From: Marinobacter sp. EhC06
GTDB lineage: Bacteria > Pseudomonadota > Gammaproteobacteria > Pseudomonadales > Oleiphilaceae
Direction: 5' to 3'
Assembly (NCBI RefSeq): GCF_001650915.1
Contig: NZ_LXYO01000035.1
Span: 1 to 64,000 of the forward strand
Length of the DNA stretch: 64,000 nt
Both the position numbers and the translations under genes were made by a program. The notes beneath the pieces are model-generated. The model was given only the letters and a program-made list of their open reading frames with translations. It was not told where the DNA came from and did not search any database. Shown here piece by piece: positions 9,011 through 18,069 of this stretch (position 1 is the stretch's first letter; each line of letters starts with the position of its first letter).

Positions 9011-10912
9011 TTAACGGAGGTTGATGATGGTCTGGGTGACCGCATCGGAGGTTTCAATGGTCTTGGCGTTGGCCTGATAGTTTCGCTGGGCAATGATCAG
9101 GTTGACCAGTTCCGCGGACAGATCCACGTTGGACTCTTCCACCGAGCTGGCCTTGATCGATCCAAGGGTTCCAGTATCGGGAGCACCGATGATTGGTTGG
9201 CCGGATTCGAAGGTTTCGACCCAGGAGGTGTCCCCTACCGGCGACAGCCCATTGGTGTTATTGAACGATGCCAACGCTACCTGACCCAATGCCTGGGATT
9301 GGCCGTTTGTGTAACGGGCGAACAATACCCCCTGATCCGATACGTCAAGTCCGGAAAGGCGACCGGTGGTATAACCATTTTGCTGCTGGTCATTTACCCC
9401 GAATGCCGCACCGTACTGGGTTGTACCGCTCAGATTTATTACAAAAGCCGAGGTTGTTGGCGGCTCGGGAATCGGCGTCACCACCGTCTCGCCGGCTGCA
9501 GGAGGTCCGTCCGCGCCATTGGGCTGACCGGCATCATCCTTTGGAATCCAGTCGTCGATCAGAATTTCACCGCTTGGGTCGCCATCAATAGACTGTAAAG
9601 CACCGTCCTGGTCAAACCGAGCCGTATACGGTGTCACGTCGGTTCCGCCCACAAATTCGCCATCAATCTGGGCATAGACCGACCACTCACTCACCCCAAC
9701 ACCATTACCCGGAGACGGATTTTTCACGAAGAACTGTGTCAGTTCATGAGAGTTACCCAGGCTGTCGTAAACCGTGGTGGATGTGGCGTGGTTATAGGTG
9801 CGCTGATCCAGAGGATTGAATTGGTTGGTAACGCGAATCGGAGACGCGTTGAAGGCTACCTCAAAATCATTATCGGCAGTAGTTGATGTAATGCCAGCTA
9901 CCGTTCGGTCAGCGGTAACATTTATATCTCCCTCAACGGTGCCCGTATCGCCGTTTCCATTTCCATCTGCAAAGGTGTAATCCAGTGTTTCACCCTGATT
10001 ATGAATTACGCGCAGGACATCATTACTACCAGACCCATCGTCCACTAGAGATGCCGAAATTGCGGTTTCAGAGGAATTATTTATGGAATCCACCAGATCC
10101 TGAAGCGAATTGATGTTGGAGGTATCCAGTGTCAACGGCGAACCATTAATATCGAGACTGAAGGAGAAAGAACTGGCTCCGGTAATGAAAGCATCATCAA
10201 GAGCCGGTGTACCGTCAAACGTCGCCGTTGTTGTGGCAGAGGCACTTAATCCAGAGGCATCGTTGATGGTGGAAGCCGCCTCACGAGCGCTCGCGGTGGG
10301 GTCAATAGCCACGTTGAAGTCCGGCGAGCCGTCCGAATACTGCACATCAAAGCTCTCACCCTGAATCGACGCAAGCGTCAACGGCCCGATATCTCTCACG
10401 CGGGTTTCCAGAACAGACTCTCTTGAGTCCAGGTTCAGGTCGGAATCCAGATTGGTCGTGCGACGCGGCGCCAGGTTATCCGTCTCAATCTGAAGATCCC
10501 CGCGAATCCCGGATAGATTGCCGTCTTCGTCTGCGGTATAGCCCTGCACCCGCATGTTCTGGTTATTCGTTACATAGCCTTCCTTATCAATACCAAACTG
10601 CCCCGCCCGGGAGTAGCGAATCTCGCCACCGTTGTTAAGAATAAAGAAACCATCGCCACTTATCGCCATATCCAGGCCGTTGTCAGTGAAGCTGATATTG
10701 CCCTGGCCAAAGGACTGCTTTACATCCTGAACCCGGACACCGTCACCGATCGGGTTGGTGCCTGCGCTCAGGAAGCCGCTGGCGTAGAGGTCGCCAAACT
10801 GGGCCTTGCTGCCCTTGAAGCCAACAGTACTGGCGTTCGCAATGTTGTTGCCGGTGACGTCCAGATCCACCGATGCCGCACGAAGGCCGCTCAAACCTGT
10901 ATTAAATGCCAT
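9011..10912 (-). CDS. flgE: Flagellar hook protein FlgE, enlarged
   Basis: FlgE is the hook subunit. The N-terminus MAFNTGLSGLRAASVDLDVT and the following N-N-I-A-N-A-S-T-V-G-F-K motif are canonical. So is the C-terminus, with SSVEESNVDLSAELVNLIIA and a run ending in Ile-Ile-Asn-Leu-Arg. At 633 residues it is much longer than the enteric protein (about 400). The extra sequence lies roughly between residues 160 and 340, is rich in Ser, Thr, Asp and Asn, and resembles the domains inserted in polar-flagellum hooks. It lies between flgD and flgF. Confidence 0.96.
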   Translation of the reverse strand: MAFNTGLSGLRAASVDLDVTGNNIANASTVGFKGSKAQFGDLYASGFLSAGTNPIGDGVRVQDVKQSFGQGNISFTDNGLDMAISGDGFFILNNGGEIRYSRAGQFGIDKEGYVTNNQNMRVQGYTADEDGNLSGIRGDLQIETDNLAPRRTTNLDSDLNLDSRESVLETRVRDIGPLTLASIQGESFDVQYSDGSPDFNVAIDPTASAREAASTINDASGLSASATTTATFDGTPALDDAFITGASSFSFSLDINGSPLTLDTSNINSLQDLVDSINNSSETAISASLVDDGSGSNDVLRVIHNQGETLDYTFADGNGNGDTGTVEGDINVTADRTVAGITSTTADNDFEVAFNASPIRVTNQFNPLDQRTYNHATSTTVYDSLGNSHELTQFFVKNPSPGNGVGVSEWSVYAQIDGEFVGGTDVTPYTARFDQDGALQSIDGDPSGEILIDDWIPKDDAGQPNGADGPPAAGETVVTPIPEPPTTSAFVINLSGTTQYGAAFGVNDQQQNGYTTGRLSGLDVSDQGVLFARYTNGQSQALGQVALASFNNTNGLSPVGDTSWVETFESGQPIIGAPDTGTLGSIKASSVEESNVDLSAELVNLIIAQRNYQANAKTIETSDAVTQTIINLR

Positions 10913-10939
10913 GGTTCACCCCTTGGTGTTTCACCGGTC

Positions 10940-11617
10940 TCAGTTAATTTGTTTCACATCAGACAGGGCAATGGAGCCCATGCCCGCAAGATTCAGGGTT
11001 ATCGAGCCGCCCTGGCCCAGGGATACGCTGTCCACATTGGCGCTCACCATCGTGCCCAGCTGCTGCGGCCCGTCGGGATAGGAAGCCTCGGCCACAATGC
11101 GGTAGGGTCCCGGCGGCAAGGGATTGCCGTTACCGTCCTGGCCGTCCCAGCGGAAGGACACAACACCTGCCTGGCTGCTGCCCATATCAATCTGCCGCAC
11201 CCGCTCACCATTCTGTCCTTCGATAGACAGGCGCAGGCCGCCCGTAGAGGCAGGCACTTCAATGGTTCCGGTAATCTCACCTTCGGCACCCAGGATCCCG
11301 ATCTGTGAGGGCGCAAGTACGGTTTTACCCACCATGGCCGAGGCCTGGAGCGCCTGGGTGGATCGGAACTGCCCGACCACATCCTCAACCGTTCCGGAGA
11401 GATTCTGCATCTCCTCCAGCGAGCTGAACTGCGCCAGCTGGGAAATAAATTCGCCGTTGTCCTGCGGCTCCAACGGATTCTGATTTTTCAACTGCGCCAG
11501 CATCAGTTCCATGAACTCATTCCGGCCCAGCTCGCTGGTGCCCTGGCCGCCATTCTGTTGCTTCAGCTGGTACTGGCTCAGAACATCCGACGCGTCTGTT
11601 GCATTTACTGCAGTCAT
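10940..11617 (-). CDS. flgD: Flagellar hook-capping protein FlgD
   Basis: FlgD is the scaffold that caps the growing hook. The 225 residues contain the N-terminal capping motif (F-M-E-L-M-L-A-Q-L-K-N-Q-N-P-L-E-P) followed by NGEFISQLAQFSSLEEMQNL. A C-terminal FlgD Ig-like/tudor region has FRWDGQDGNGNPLPPGPYRI. Size is normal for the family. It lies between flgC and flgE. Confidence 0.97.
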   Translation of the reverse strand: MTAVNATDASDVLSQYQLKQQNGGQGTSELGRNEFMELMLAQLKNQNPLEPQDNGEFISQLAQFSSLEEMQNLSGTVEDVVGQFRSTQALQASAMVGKTVLAPSQIGILGAEGEITGTIEVPASTGGLRLSIEGQNGERVRQIDMGSSQAGVVSFRWDGQDGNGNPLPPGPYRIVAEASYPDGPQQLGTMVSANVDSVSLGQGGSITLNLAGMGSIALSDVKQIN

Positions 11618-11635
11618 GTTGTGCTCCTCACCCTG

Positions 11636-12085
11636 TTACTGCTGACCGAGAGTCAGAATGCGCTGCATCATGGACTTGGCTGTATTCATGACATCCACAT
11701 TCATCTGGAAACTTCTGGACGACGACATCATGTCCGCCATCTCTTCAACCACATTCACATTGGGGTAGTAGACGTAACCGTCCTCGTTGGCCGCCGGATG
11801 ATGTGGCTCGTAACGCATCTGCAGCTCCGCATCGCTTTCAACGATACCTTCCACCCTGACACCGGCACCCGGGCCCTCATCGGCCGCCATCGGCAAACCG
11901 CCCTGCCCCGGATTCATCAGGGACTGCTGAATGGCCGAGAAAACCGGCTTTCTGGCCCGATAGGTTTCGCCGGTGCTGGAGCTCGCTGTCTCCGCATTGG
12001 CGATGTTGGACGCGGTTGTGTTCAGCCGCAGTGATTGCGCGGTCATGCCGGAACCGGCGATATCAAAAATGCTGCCCAGTGACAT
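11636..12085 (-). CDS. flgC: Flagellar proximal rod protein FlgC
   Basis: A proximal rod subunit of 149 residues, the usual FlgC size. The N-terminus carries SIFDIAGSGMTAQSLRLNTT and the A-S-N-I-A-N-A-E motif. The C-terminal region has YPNVNVVEEMADMMSSSRSF, diagnostic of FlgC. It follows flgB by 34 bases and is co-transcribed with it. Confidence 0.97.
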   Translation of the reverse strand: MSLGSIFDIAGSGMTAQSLRLNTTASNIANAETASSSTGETYRARKPVFSAIQQSLMNPGQGGLPMAADEGPGAGVRVEGIVESDAELQMRYEPHHPAANEDGYVYYPNVNVVEEMADMMSSSRSFQMNVDVMNTAKSMMQRILTLGQQ

Positions 12086-12119
12086 GAAAACTCTCCTTCG
12101 CTAACCCTGTGACTGCGGC

Positions 12120-12518
12120 TTACTCGCCTTTAATGGCTTTGGTCAAACCGCTGAACTTGCTGTTCAGAAACTGGAAACTGGCCTGGAAATCCATGGCGTT
12201 GCGCATGAAGCGGGTCTGCTCCTGCTGGGCGTCCACGGTATTGCCGTCAACCGACGGCTGGTGAGGTACCCGATACATCAGATCGCTTTCCGAGGCCGAT
12301 AGGGAGGTATCCATGTGCGCATCATGCGTTTTGGACATCTGGAAACCGCTGACCTGCTCCTGGGCCTTCTGCATCATCGCCTGAAAATCCAGGTCGCGGG
12401 CTTTGAATCCCGGGGTATCAGCGTTCGCCAGGTTGTTTGCCAGAACTTCGGCACGTTTAACCCGCGCTTCAACCGCGTGTTGGTGAATGCCCAGAGCCGA
12501 ATCGAACGTAATTGCCAT
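12120..12518 (-). CDS. flgB: Flagellar proximal rod protein FlgB
   Basis: A proximal rod subunit and the first gene of the cluster. The protein has the basal-body motif VLANNLANADTPGFKARDLD and a C-terminal segment T-R-F-M-R-N-A-M-D-F-Q-A-S. I place the start at the ATG of MAITFDSALG because a GGGAGG site sits 5-6 bases before it; a longer in-frame start at 12539 would include that site. A sigma-54 type promoter lies about 70 bases upstream. The usual neighbours cheV/cheR and flgA/flgM are not adjacent here. Confidence 0.96.
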   Translation of the reverse strand: MAITFDSALGIHQHAVEARVKRAEVLANNLANADTPGFKARDLDFQAMMQKAQEQVSGFQMSKTHDAHMDTSLSASESDLMYRVPHQPSVDGNTVDAQQEQTRFMRNAMDFQASFQFLNSKFSGLTKAIKGE

Positions 12519-12586
12519 GTTGCCTCCCGAAAACTGCACCAGTATGCCGACCTGTTTTTGCCGGCTGTGCTCTTTGACAGGACTAA

Positions 12587-12602
12587 AGCAAGCTGGATGC
12601 CA
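12587..12602 (-). promoter_or_regulatory. Sigma-54 type promoter before flgB
   Basis: The minus strand reads TGGCAT-CCAGC-TTGCT, a full match to the RpoN consensus with correct GG/GC spacing. The expected start of transcription is about 12576, giving a leader of roughly 58 bases to the flgB ATG. Confidence 0.8.
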
Positions 12603-12757
12603 GAATTCAGGTGTGGTGTGAATTTGTCAGGAAAGCCAGTGTTGGCGGGCCCTGACCAGTGGTGCATTAACGGTCAGGGCAAAGCGAGTAAGGAAAGGGC
12701 AGGAAAAAGCGGCAAGCTGCTTCCCCCGGCGCGGACCGGGGGCGTTCGATCAAAAGA

Positions 12758-13309
12758 TCAGGGCCAATGACGCACGAACTCATCAACTCCCGGCCGGGGA
12801 ACAGCCGGCTTGGAAGCGGAGACTGTTCCGGTGTAGAGAAAGCCGACGATCAGCTCATGCTCTTCCAGTCCCAGCCCGGCGTGAACAGAAGAATGGTACG
12901 CAACACCGCCCGTTCTCCACATAACGCCGTACCCGGCGTCCTGCAGGGCAATCTCAATAAAACTCATGCCGGCTGCGGCCGACATCACCTGCTCGATTTC
13001 AGGTACCTTCGGATGCGTTTTCGGCGACGCGATACCGACAATCACCATCGGCGCGCGAAGAGGGGCACGCCTGAGCTTCTCGATCTCTTTCTCGTCACTG
13101 TTGTTGGCACAGGTAGAGGCAAACAGTTCGCCCAGGGCTTCCAGTCCTTCGCCCTCCACGACCAGGTAGCGCCAGGGCCTCAGCAGCGCGTGATCAGGCG
13201 CGCGGGCGGCACAGGCAAAAGCCCGGTCGAGGGTTGCCGGATCCGGCGCGGGCGACTCCAGCCTGGGTTCTGACGAACGATTGAGGAGAAAATCGGTAAC
13301 TGCTGTCAT
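12758..13309 (-). CDS. Nitroreductase family protein, YdjA-like
   Basis: A small FMN-dependent NAD(P)H oxidoreductase of the nitroreductase fold. The 183 residues show the FMN-site segment ACAARAPDHALLRPWRYLVV near the N-terminus, a central AAAGMSFIEIALQDAGYGVM helix, and a C-terminal V-G-F-L-Y-T-G segment, all as in E. coli YdjA. The physiological substrate is unknown. Start set at 13309 because the 19 residues upstream are not family-like. It is transcribed in the flg direction but separated from flgB by about 240 bases containing the flgB promoter. Confidence 0.85.
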   Translation of the reverse strand: MTAVTDFLLNRSSEPRLESPAPDPATLDRAFACAARAPDHALLRPWRYLVVEGEGLEALGELFASTCANNSDEKEIEKLRRAPLRAPMVIVGIASPKTHPKVPEIEQVMSAAAGMSFIEIALQDAGYGVMWRTGGVAYHSSVHAGLGLEEHELIVGFLYTGTVSASKPAVPRPGVDEFVRHWP

Positions 13310-13475
13310 ATCTGCTCGCTGTCTGATCGCTATTCTGATGAGTTGGAAAAATAGGTACGAATACAATTCCCTGCCGTGAATTGTGGCTTGTACGTAATGC
13401 TGTTAACCTTTAGTCGTAGTCGGGTCTACCAACAATTATAAATGACGCGGTCGTACAACGGTGAGTGGCAACACA

Positions 13476-13787
13476 ATGAGCAACCAGCAAACCTTCAACA
13501 ACTTTTCCGAATTCTATCCTTACTACCTTGAAGAGCACAGCGACGTTACCTGTCGCCGTCTGCACTTTGCCGGCAGCCTGCTGGTTCTGATCGTGGCCTT
13601 GTGGGCACTGACTACAGGCAAGCTTTTGTGGCTTCTGGCCTTGCCGGTCATCGGCTATGGTTTTGCCTGGGTGGGTCATTTCAAGTTTGAGAAGAACCGC
13701 CCTGCCACCTTCAAGTACCCACTGTACAGCCTGATGGGCGACTGGGTCATGTTCCGTGACATGCTCATTGGCAGGATCCGTTTCTGA
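13476..13787 (+). CDS. DUF962 (Mpo1-like) membrane protein
   Basis: A 103-residue protein with two hydrophobic segments (~35-70) and the DUF962 pattern. It has an early F-Y-P-Y-Y-L-E-E-H motif, a R-R-L-H-F-A-G segment, then G-H-F-K-F-E-K-N-R-P-A-T and a final L-M-G-D-W-V-M-F. Yeast Mpo1 of this family is a 2-hydroxy fatty acid dioxygenase and its metal histidines correspond to the His residues here; activity in bacteria is inference. The stop codon is one base before the downstream cyclase start, so the two are probably translated together. Confidence 0.8.
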   Translation: MSNQQTFNNFSEFYPYYLEEHSDVTCRRLHFAGSLLVLIVALWALTTGKLLWLLALPVIGYGFAWVGHFKFEKNRPATFKYPLYSLMGDWVMFRDMLIGRIRF

Positions 13788-13788
13788 A

Positions 13789-15228
13789 ATGATGAGCGCC
13801 CCGGCAGACCTTCGCAGCGCCAGCAGCTCAGCTGGCAGGTCCCTGGCGTCCGAGGCGTCAGGCAACCCGATTGCGATTCCCCCAATGCCCGATTACAACG
13901 GCCGGGTTCTGGCCTATACCTCAACCGCCGCCATTATTGCAACCGGCGTTCTGCAGGGTGCTTTTGCCCAATGGCTTCTGTGGCTGGTTGCCGGCGCCCT
14001 GACCTGGCCACATATCGCCCACGCCCTGACCCGCCGAACGTTCCTGAGAAATTCCCCACGCATACGCCAGAAGATGCTGATTTTCGATTGCGTTGTGGGC
14101 GGCGCGTTTATTGGCTGCATCGGGCTGATCGTCATCCCCTCCCTGGCAGTCGCCCTGATGCTGATGTTCAGCTGCCTGATCGTCGGGGGCATCCGCCAGT
14201 GGCTTATGGGCACCGTTTTCATGGCCGCAGCCATTGCCGGCTCTGTCGCTATCCTTGGCCCGGCAGATGGGCCACATTCGCCCCTGCTCACCAGCATTGT
14301 CTCGATTCTCTCAACCGGCATATATATTTGCGTCACCGCCTATTATTCCCACCAACAGGCACGTGCGTTGATGCTGGCAAAAACCCAGATCCAGAACCAG
14401 CGGGAGCAATCGATCGCTCTCTCCCACAAGCTTTCCAAATACCTCTCGCCGCAGGTTTGGCAGTCCATCTTTACTGGCGAGCGGGATGTGCGGTTGGAAA
14501 CCCAGCGCAAGAAACTGGCGGTGTTCTTTTCGGACATCAAGGGCTTCACCGAGCTGTCTGAGGAAATGGAACCCGAAGCCCTTACCGAACTACTGAATCA
14601 CTACTTCAACGAGATGTCGGAAGTGGCCCTGAAGTATGGCGGCACCATCGACAAGTTCGTTGGCGATTCCATCATGGTGTTCTTTGGCGACCCCACCAGC
14701 CGGGGCCAGCGGGAGGACGCCTTTGCCTGTGTATCCATGGCCATCGAGATGCGCAAGCACATGAAAATCATGCGCCAGAAATGGCGGAGCCAGGGCATCA
14801 AGACTCCGCTTGAAATTCGAATGGGGATCAGCACCGGTTACACAACCGTCGGCAACTTCGGTGCGGAAAACCGGATGGATTACACCATCATCGGCAAGGA
14901 AGTGAACCTTGCCAGCCGGCTTGAATCCCTGGCCGAACCGGGTGAAATCCTGGTGTCCTACGAGACCTTCTCGCTGATCAAGGACAAGATCATGTGCCGG
15001 GACAAGGGCGAAATTACGGTGAAAGGCTTCGGCAAACCGGTGCCAATTTATGAGGTGGTGGATTTCCGGCGCGACATGGGCCCCAACCGCAGTTTCCTAG
15101 AGCACGAGCACAGTGGCTTCGCCATGTATCTGGATTCAGACAAGATCACTGAGAAGGAGCGCCAGGCCATTCTGACCGCCCTGGAAGACGCCGCAGACCG
15201 CCTGCGACGGGAAGAAGATGTTTCCTGA
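13789..15228 (+). CDS. Membrane adenylate cyclase, MASE2 type (CyaB-like)
   Basis: A class III nucleotide cyclase anchored in the inner membrane. Residues ~30-195 form several hydrophobic helices resembling the MASE2 sensor domain, with G-G-I-R-Q-W before the fourth. A short linker helix leads into the cyclase domain (~235-430). Metal-binding aspartates are visible at D249 (F-S-D-I-K-G-F-T) and D293 (F-V-G-D-S-I-M), with the later M-D-Y-T-I-I-G substrate motif and N-L-A-S-R-L-E transition-state motif intact, so it should be active. Pseudomonas CyaB has this architecture and makes cAMP for Vfr. ATG at 13789 or 13792. Confidence 0.88.
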   Translation: MMSAPADLRSASSSAGRSLASEASGNPIAIPPMPDYNGRVLAYTSTAAIIATGVLQGAFAQWLLWLVAGALTWPHIAHALTRRTFLRNSPRIRQKMLIFDCVVGGAFIGCIGLIVIPSLAVALMLMFSCLIVGGIRQWLMGTVFMAAAIAGSVAILGPADGPHSPLLTSIVSILSTGIYICVTAYYSHQQARALMLAKTQIQNQREQSIALSHKLSKYLSPQVWQSIFTGERDVRLETQRKKLAVFFSDIKGFTELSEEMEPEALTELLNHYFNEMSEVALKYGGTIDKFVGDSIMVFFGDPTSRGQREDAFACVSMAIEMRKHMKIMRQKWRSQGIKTPLEIRMGISTGYTTVGNFGAENRMDYTIIGKEVNLASRLESLAEPGEILVSYETFSLIKDKIMCRDKGEITVKGFGKPVPIYEVVDFRRDMGPNRSFLEHEHSGFAMYLDSDKITEKERQAILTALEDAADRLRREEDVS

Positions 15229-15258
15229 AGCGCGTCCCTGCGCTCACGTTGATCCGTA

Positions 15259-16077
15259 CTACTGACGTATCAGTCGCGGCCCGGCATCCTTGCCGGTTTC
15301 TGTGCTGCGCCAGGGATTGATATCCAGCCCGCCCCGCCGTGTATATCTGGCAACCACTGTAAGCGACTCCGGGTTGCATCGGCTCATCAGGTCGGTAAAC
15401 ACCGTTTCCACGCAATGCTCGTGGAAATCCTGTTTCTGCCGGAAACTCACCACGTAACGCAGCAAGCCAGCCCGGTCGATTTTCGGGCCAGTATAACTTA
15501 CCAGCAGGGTGGCCCAGTCCGGTTGCCCCGTCACCGGGCAGTTGCTCTTCAGAAGATGGGAACATAGCTGCTCAGTCACCACCTCACTACCGGCCTTGAG
15601 AGACTCGGGTGAATACTCGTACACCACATCACTCACCGGCTCGTCATCAATGAGGTCAAAACCCTCAGGGCGGCCTATCGCCTCCCCGGATTCGTCCACG
15701 CTTAACAGCTTGACCTGTACCGCACCTCCGCAAGCGCTGGACAGATCCTTGGTAATCACTTCCGCGACCTGCTCCCGGGAGGAGTAAACCGCCTGGTTAA
15801 GCGAGTTGAGGTACAGCTTGAGCGATTTGGACTCAATGATCGAAGGCGAAGCCGCAGGAAACACAATCTCCGCCCAGACCACCTCCGGCACACCATTTGG
15901 CCTCAGCCAAGAGACCTCCCAAGCCTGCCACAAGTCCTCGCCAAACCAGGGCCAGCGGCCATCTTCTAGCCCCAGGCGTCGGCGGTTTTCCTCCCTCGCC
16001 ACGGGGAACAACAGGCCCGGGTCGTAGCTGTCCGGGTAATCGCTTGTTTTGCCAAGCGGCGCGTCATTGAGTGCCAT
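15259..16077 (-). CDS. queF: NADPH-dependent 7-cyano-7-deazaguanine reductase QueF
   Basis: QueF reduces preQ0 to preQ1 in queuosine tRNA biosynthesis, in the cytosol. The 272-residue length is that of the long, two-domain type. The NADPH/substrate motif SIIESKSLKLYLNSLNQ lies in the first half. The catalytic cysteine is in SNCPVTGQPDWATL, and the C-terminal Q-D-F-H-E-H-C-V-E-T-V-F segment is the substrate-binding region. It lies 14 bases after the YadH-like permease on the same strand and may be co-transcribed. It converges with the cyclase gene. Confidence 0.95.
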   Translation of the reverse strand: MALNDAPLGKTSDYPDSYDPGLLFPVAREENRRRLGLEDGRWPWFGEDLWQAWEVSWLRPNGVPEVVWAEIVFPAASPSIIESKSLKLYLNSLNQAVYSSREQVAEVITKDLSSACGGAVQVKLLSVDESGEAIGRPEGFDLIDDEPVSDVVYEYSPESLKAGSEVVTEQLCSHLLKSNCPVTGQPDWATLLVSYTGPKIDRAGLLRYVVSFRQKQDFHEHCVETVFTDLMSRCNPESLTVVARYTRRGGLDINPWRSTETGKDAGPRLIRQ

Positions 16078-16091
16078 AGGTGTTCCTGAGA

Positions 16092-16865
16092 TCAGTGGCG
16101 AATGCCTTTTCCACGCTCGAGCATTCTGAGCGCAATGAATGCCAGCACGGAGATGAAGACCAGAATCATACCAAGAGAAACGAACGGATTAACGTCTGAC
16201 ACACCCAGAATCCCGTACCGGAAGCCATTAACCATATACAGTATGGGATTGGCCATGGATACGCCCTGCCAGAACCCGGGCAGCAGATCAATGCTATAGA
16301 ACACTCCGCCCAGGTAAGTCAACGGCGTCAGTACGAACGTGGGCACGATTGAGATGTCATCAAACTTGGTTGCCAGCATGGCGTTGATAAAACCGCCCAG
16401 TGCGAACAGGGCAGACGTCAGAAAGACCGTCAGAATCATCATGGGCAGGTTGTGGATGGACAACCGGGTAAACGCCAGTGAAAGCAGCGTTACAATCAGG
16501 CCGATACCGAGGCCCCGGGCCATGCCTCCGCACACGTAGCCGGCAAGGATGACCCAGTTAGGTACGGGGGACACCAATAGCTCCTCAATGCTGCGCTGGA
16601 ACTTCATGGAGAAAAACGACGACACCACGTTGGCATAGGAACTGGTGATTACCGCCATCATGATCAGCCCGGGCACAATAAACGACATATAGTCGAAGCC
16701 GCCCATTTCGCCGATCCGGGAGCCGATCAGGTTGCCGAAAATAATGAAATACAGGGTCATGGTGACAGCAGGCGGCAGCAGCGTCTGAGCCCAGATACGG
16801 GTAAAACGGCGTATCTCCCGGACAACGATGGTGCTGAAGGCGGTGAAAAGGGCATGTGGGGTCAT
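16092..16865 (-). CDS. ABC-2 type permease, YadH-like
   Basis: The 257-residue inner-membrane permease has about six hydrophobic helices. It carries the ABC-2 signature region (L-I-M-M-A-V-I-T-S-S-Y-A-N-V, then K-F-Q-R-S-I-E-E-L-L-V-S-P) and a C-terminal NPILYMVNGFRYGILGVSDV, close to E. coli YadH. Its start overlaps the end of the ATPase gene by four bases, the hallmark of a coupled exporter pair. The substrate is unknown. Confidence 0.9.
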   Translation of the reverse strand: MTPHALFTAFSTIVVREIRRFTRIWAQTLLPPAVTMTLYFIIFGNLIGSRIGEMGGFDYMSFIVPGLIMMAVITSSYANVVSSFFSMKFQRSIEELLVSPVPNWVILAGYVCGGMARGLGIGLIVTLLSLAFTRLSIHNLPMMILTVFLTSALFALGGFINAMLATKFDDISIVPTFVLTPLTYLGGVFYSIDLLPGFWQGVSMANPILYMVNGFRYGILGVSDVNPFVSLGMILVFISVLAFIALRMLERGKGIRH

Positions 16866-17809
16866 GCTGCACCCTCCGCTGCCTTGCTGGATTCTGCGTT
16901 CTCCTCAACCATTCGAATGAACAGTTCCTCCAGACGGTTGGCCTTGGTTCTCATGCTGACCACCTTTATGCCCAGCCGCTCTAGCTCCACAAACACCTGG
17001 TTGAGCCCCTGACCTTTCTCCACTTCCACCTCCAGGGCTCCTTCCGCGTCGAGGCGTGTCGGAAAACCGTTGAGCTCGGGCGCGGAGTCGAGGGTCTTCT
17101 CGGTATCCAGCACAAAAGTCTCCAGGCTCAGTTGCTGCAGCAAGGCTTTCTTGCTGGTGTGCTTGAGGATCTTGCCATGGTCGATAATGGCAATGTTGCG
17201 GCAAAGGGCTTCCGCCTCCTCCAGGTAATGGGTCGTCAGGATGATGGTTGTGCCCTGGCGATTCATCTCCTCCAGAAAGGTCCACATGGAACGGCGGAGT
17301 TCAATATCCACACCGGCGGTGGGCTCGTCCAGAATCAGCAGTTTTGGTTCGTGGACCAGGGCGCGGGCAATCATCAGACGGCGCTTCATGCCGCCGGACA
17401 GCATCCGGGCCGGGGTGTTCCGCTTGTCCCACAGACCAAGTTTTTTCAGGTACTTCTCGGCCGACGCGGAAGCCTGCTTCAACGGAATTCCGTAGTAGCC
17501 GGCCTGGGTGGTCACAATATCAAAGACTTTTTCGAACTGGTTGAAGTTGAACTCCTGGGGCACCACACCAAGGTTCAGCTTGGCATCGGAGAGGTGAGTA
17601 TCGGTGTCATACCCGAACACCCGAACCTTGCCTGCTGTCTTGTTCACCAGGGAGCAAACGATGCCCAGGGTAGTCGATTTGCCAGCCCCGTTAGGCCCCA
17701 GCAAGGCAAAGAAATCCCCCTCGGCGACGTGCAGATCAATCCCCTTGAGAGCCTGAAACCCGTCACCGTAAGTCTTGGTGAGGCCCTCAATTTCCAGTGC
17801 ATTGGTCAT
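16862..17809 (-). CDS. ABC exporter ATPase, YadG-like
   Basis: A 315-residue cytosolic ATPase that drives the adjacent permease. Walker A is GPNGAGKST, the signature is L-S-G-G-M-K-R-R, Walker B is L-L-I-L-D-E-P-T-A-G-V, and the switch histidine is in L-T-T-H-Y-L-E-E-A-E. The C-terminal ~80 residues are the usual accessory part of the YadG/NodI group. It opens the minus-strand unit yadG-yadH-queF. The 260 bases to the divergent lipoprotein gene at 18070 hold both promoters. Confidence 0.92.
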   Translation of the reverse strand: MTNALEIEGLTKTYGDGFQALKGIDLHVAEGDFFALLGPNGAGKSTTLGIVCSLVNKTAGKVRVFGYDTDTHLSDAKLNLGVVPQEFNFNQFEKVFDIVTTQAGYYGIPLKQASASAEKYLKKLGLWDKRNTPARMLSGGMKRRLMIARALVHEPKLLILDEPTAGVDIELRRSMWTFLEEMNRQGTTIILTTHYLEEAEALCRNIAIIDHGKILKHTSKKALLQQLSLETFVLDTEKTLDSAPELNGFPTRLDAEGALEVEVEKGQGLNQVFVELERLGIKVVSMRTKANRLEELFIRMVEENAESSKAAEGAA

Positions 17810-18069
17810 AAATCATCCCGATTCGGTGAAAAACAGCATGAACGGCCCCAGCCGCCCGCCAGAATTTAGAATGCTATTTATTGTGACAAAGTCGCTGATT
17901 TCAAGGCCCTTATCAGCCGGACGTATACCCTGGCCAATAACGGAAACTGCGACAGGAATCCCGATATGAGGCAAACCCCGCCCCTATAATGCGGTTACAA
18001 CAATTTACAAAAGGGGCTGCCGCACCCTGAGTGCGGGCGCGCTGAATCGAAGGGAATGTACGACCAACC

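Noticed and set aside
12722..12742. Terminator after the nitroreductase gene
   Set aside because: The CCCCCGG/CCGGGGG hairpin has no T-run on the minus strand; it could still be a weak structure, but I do not call it.
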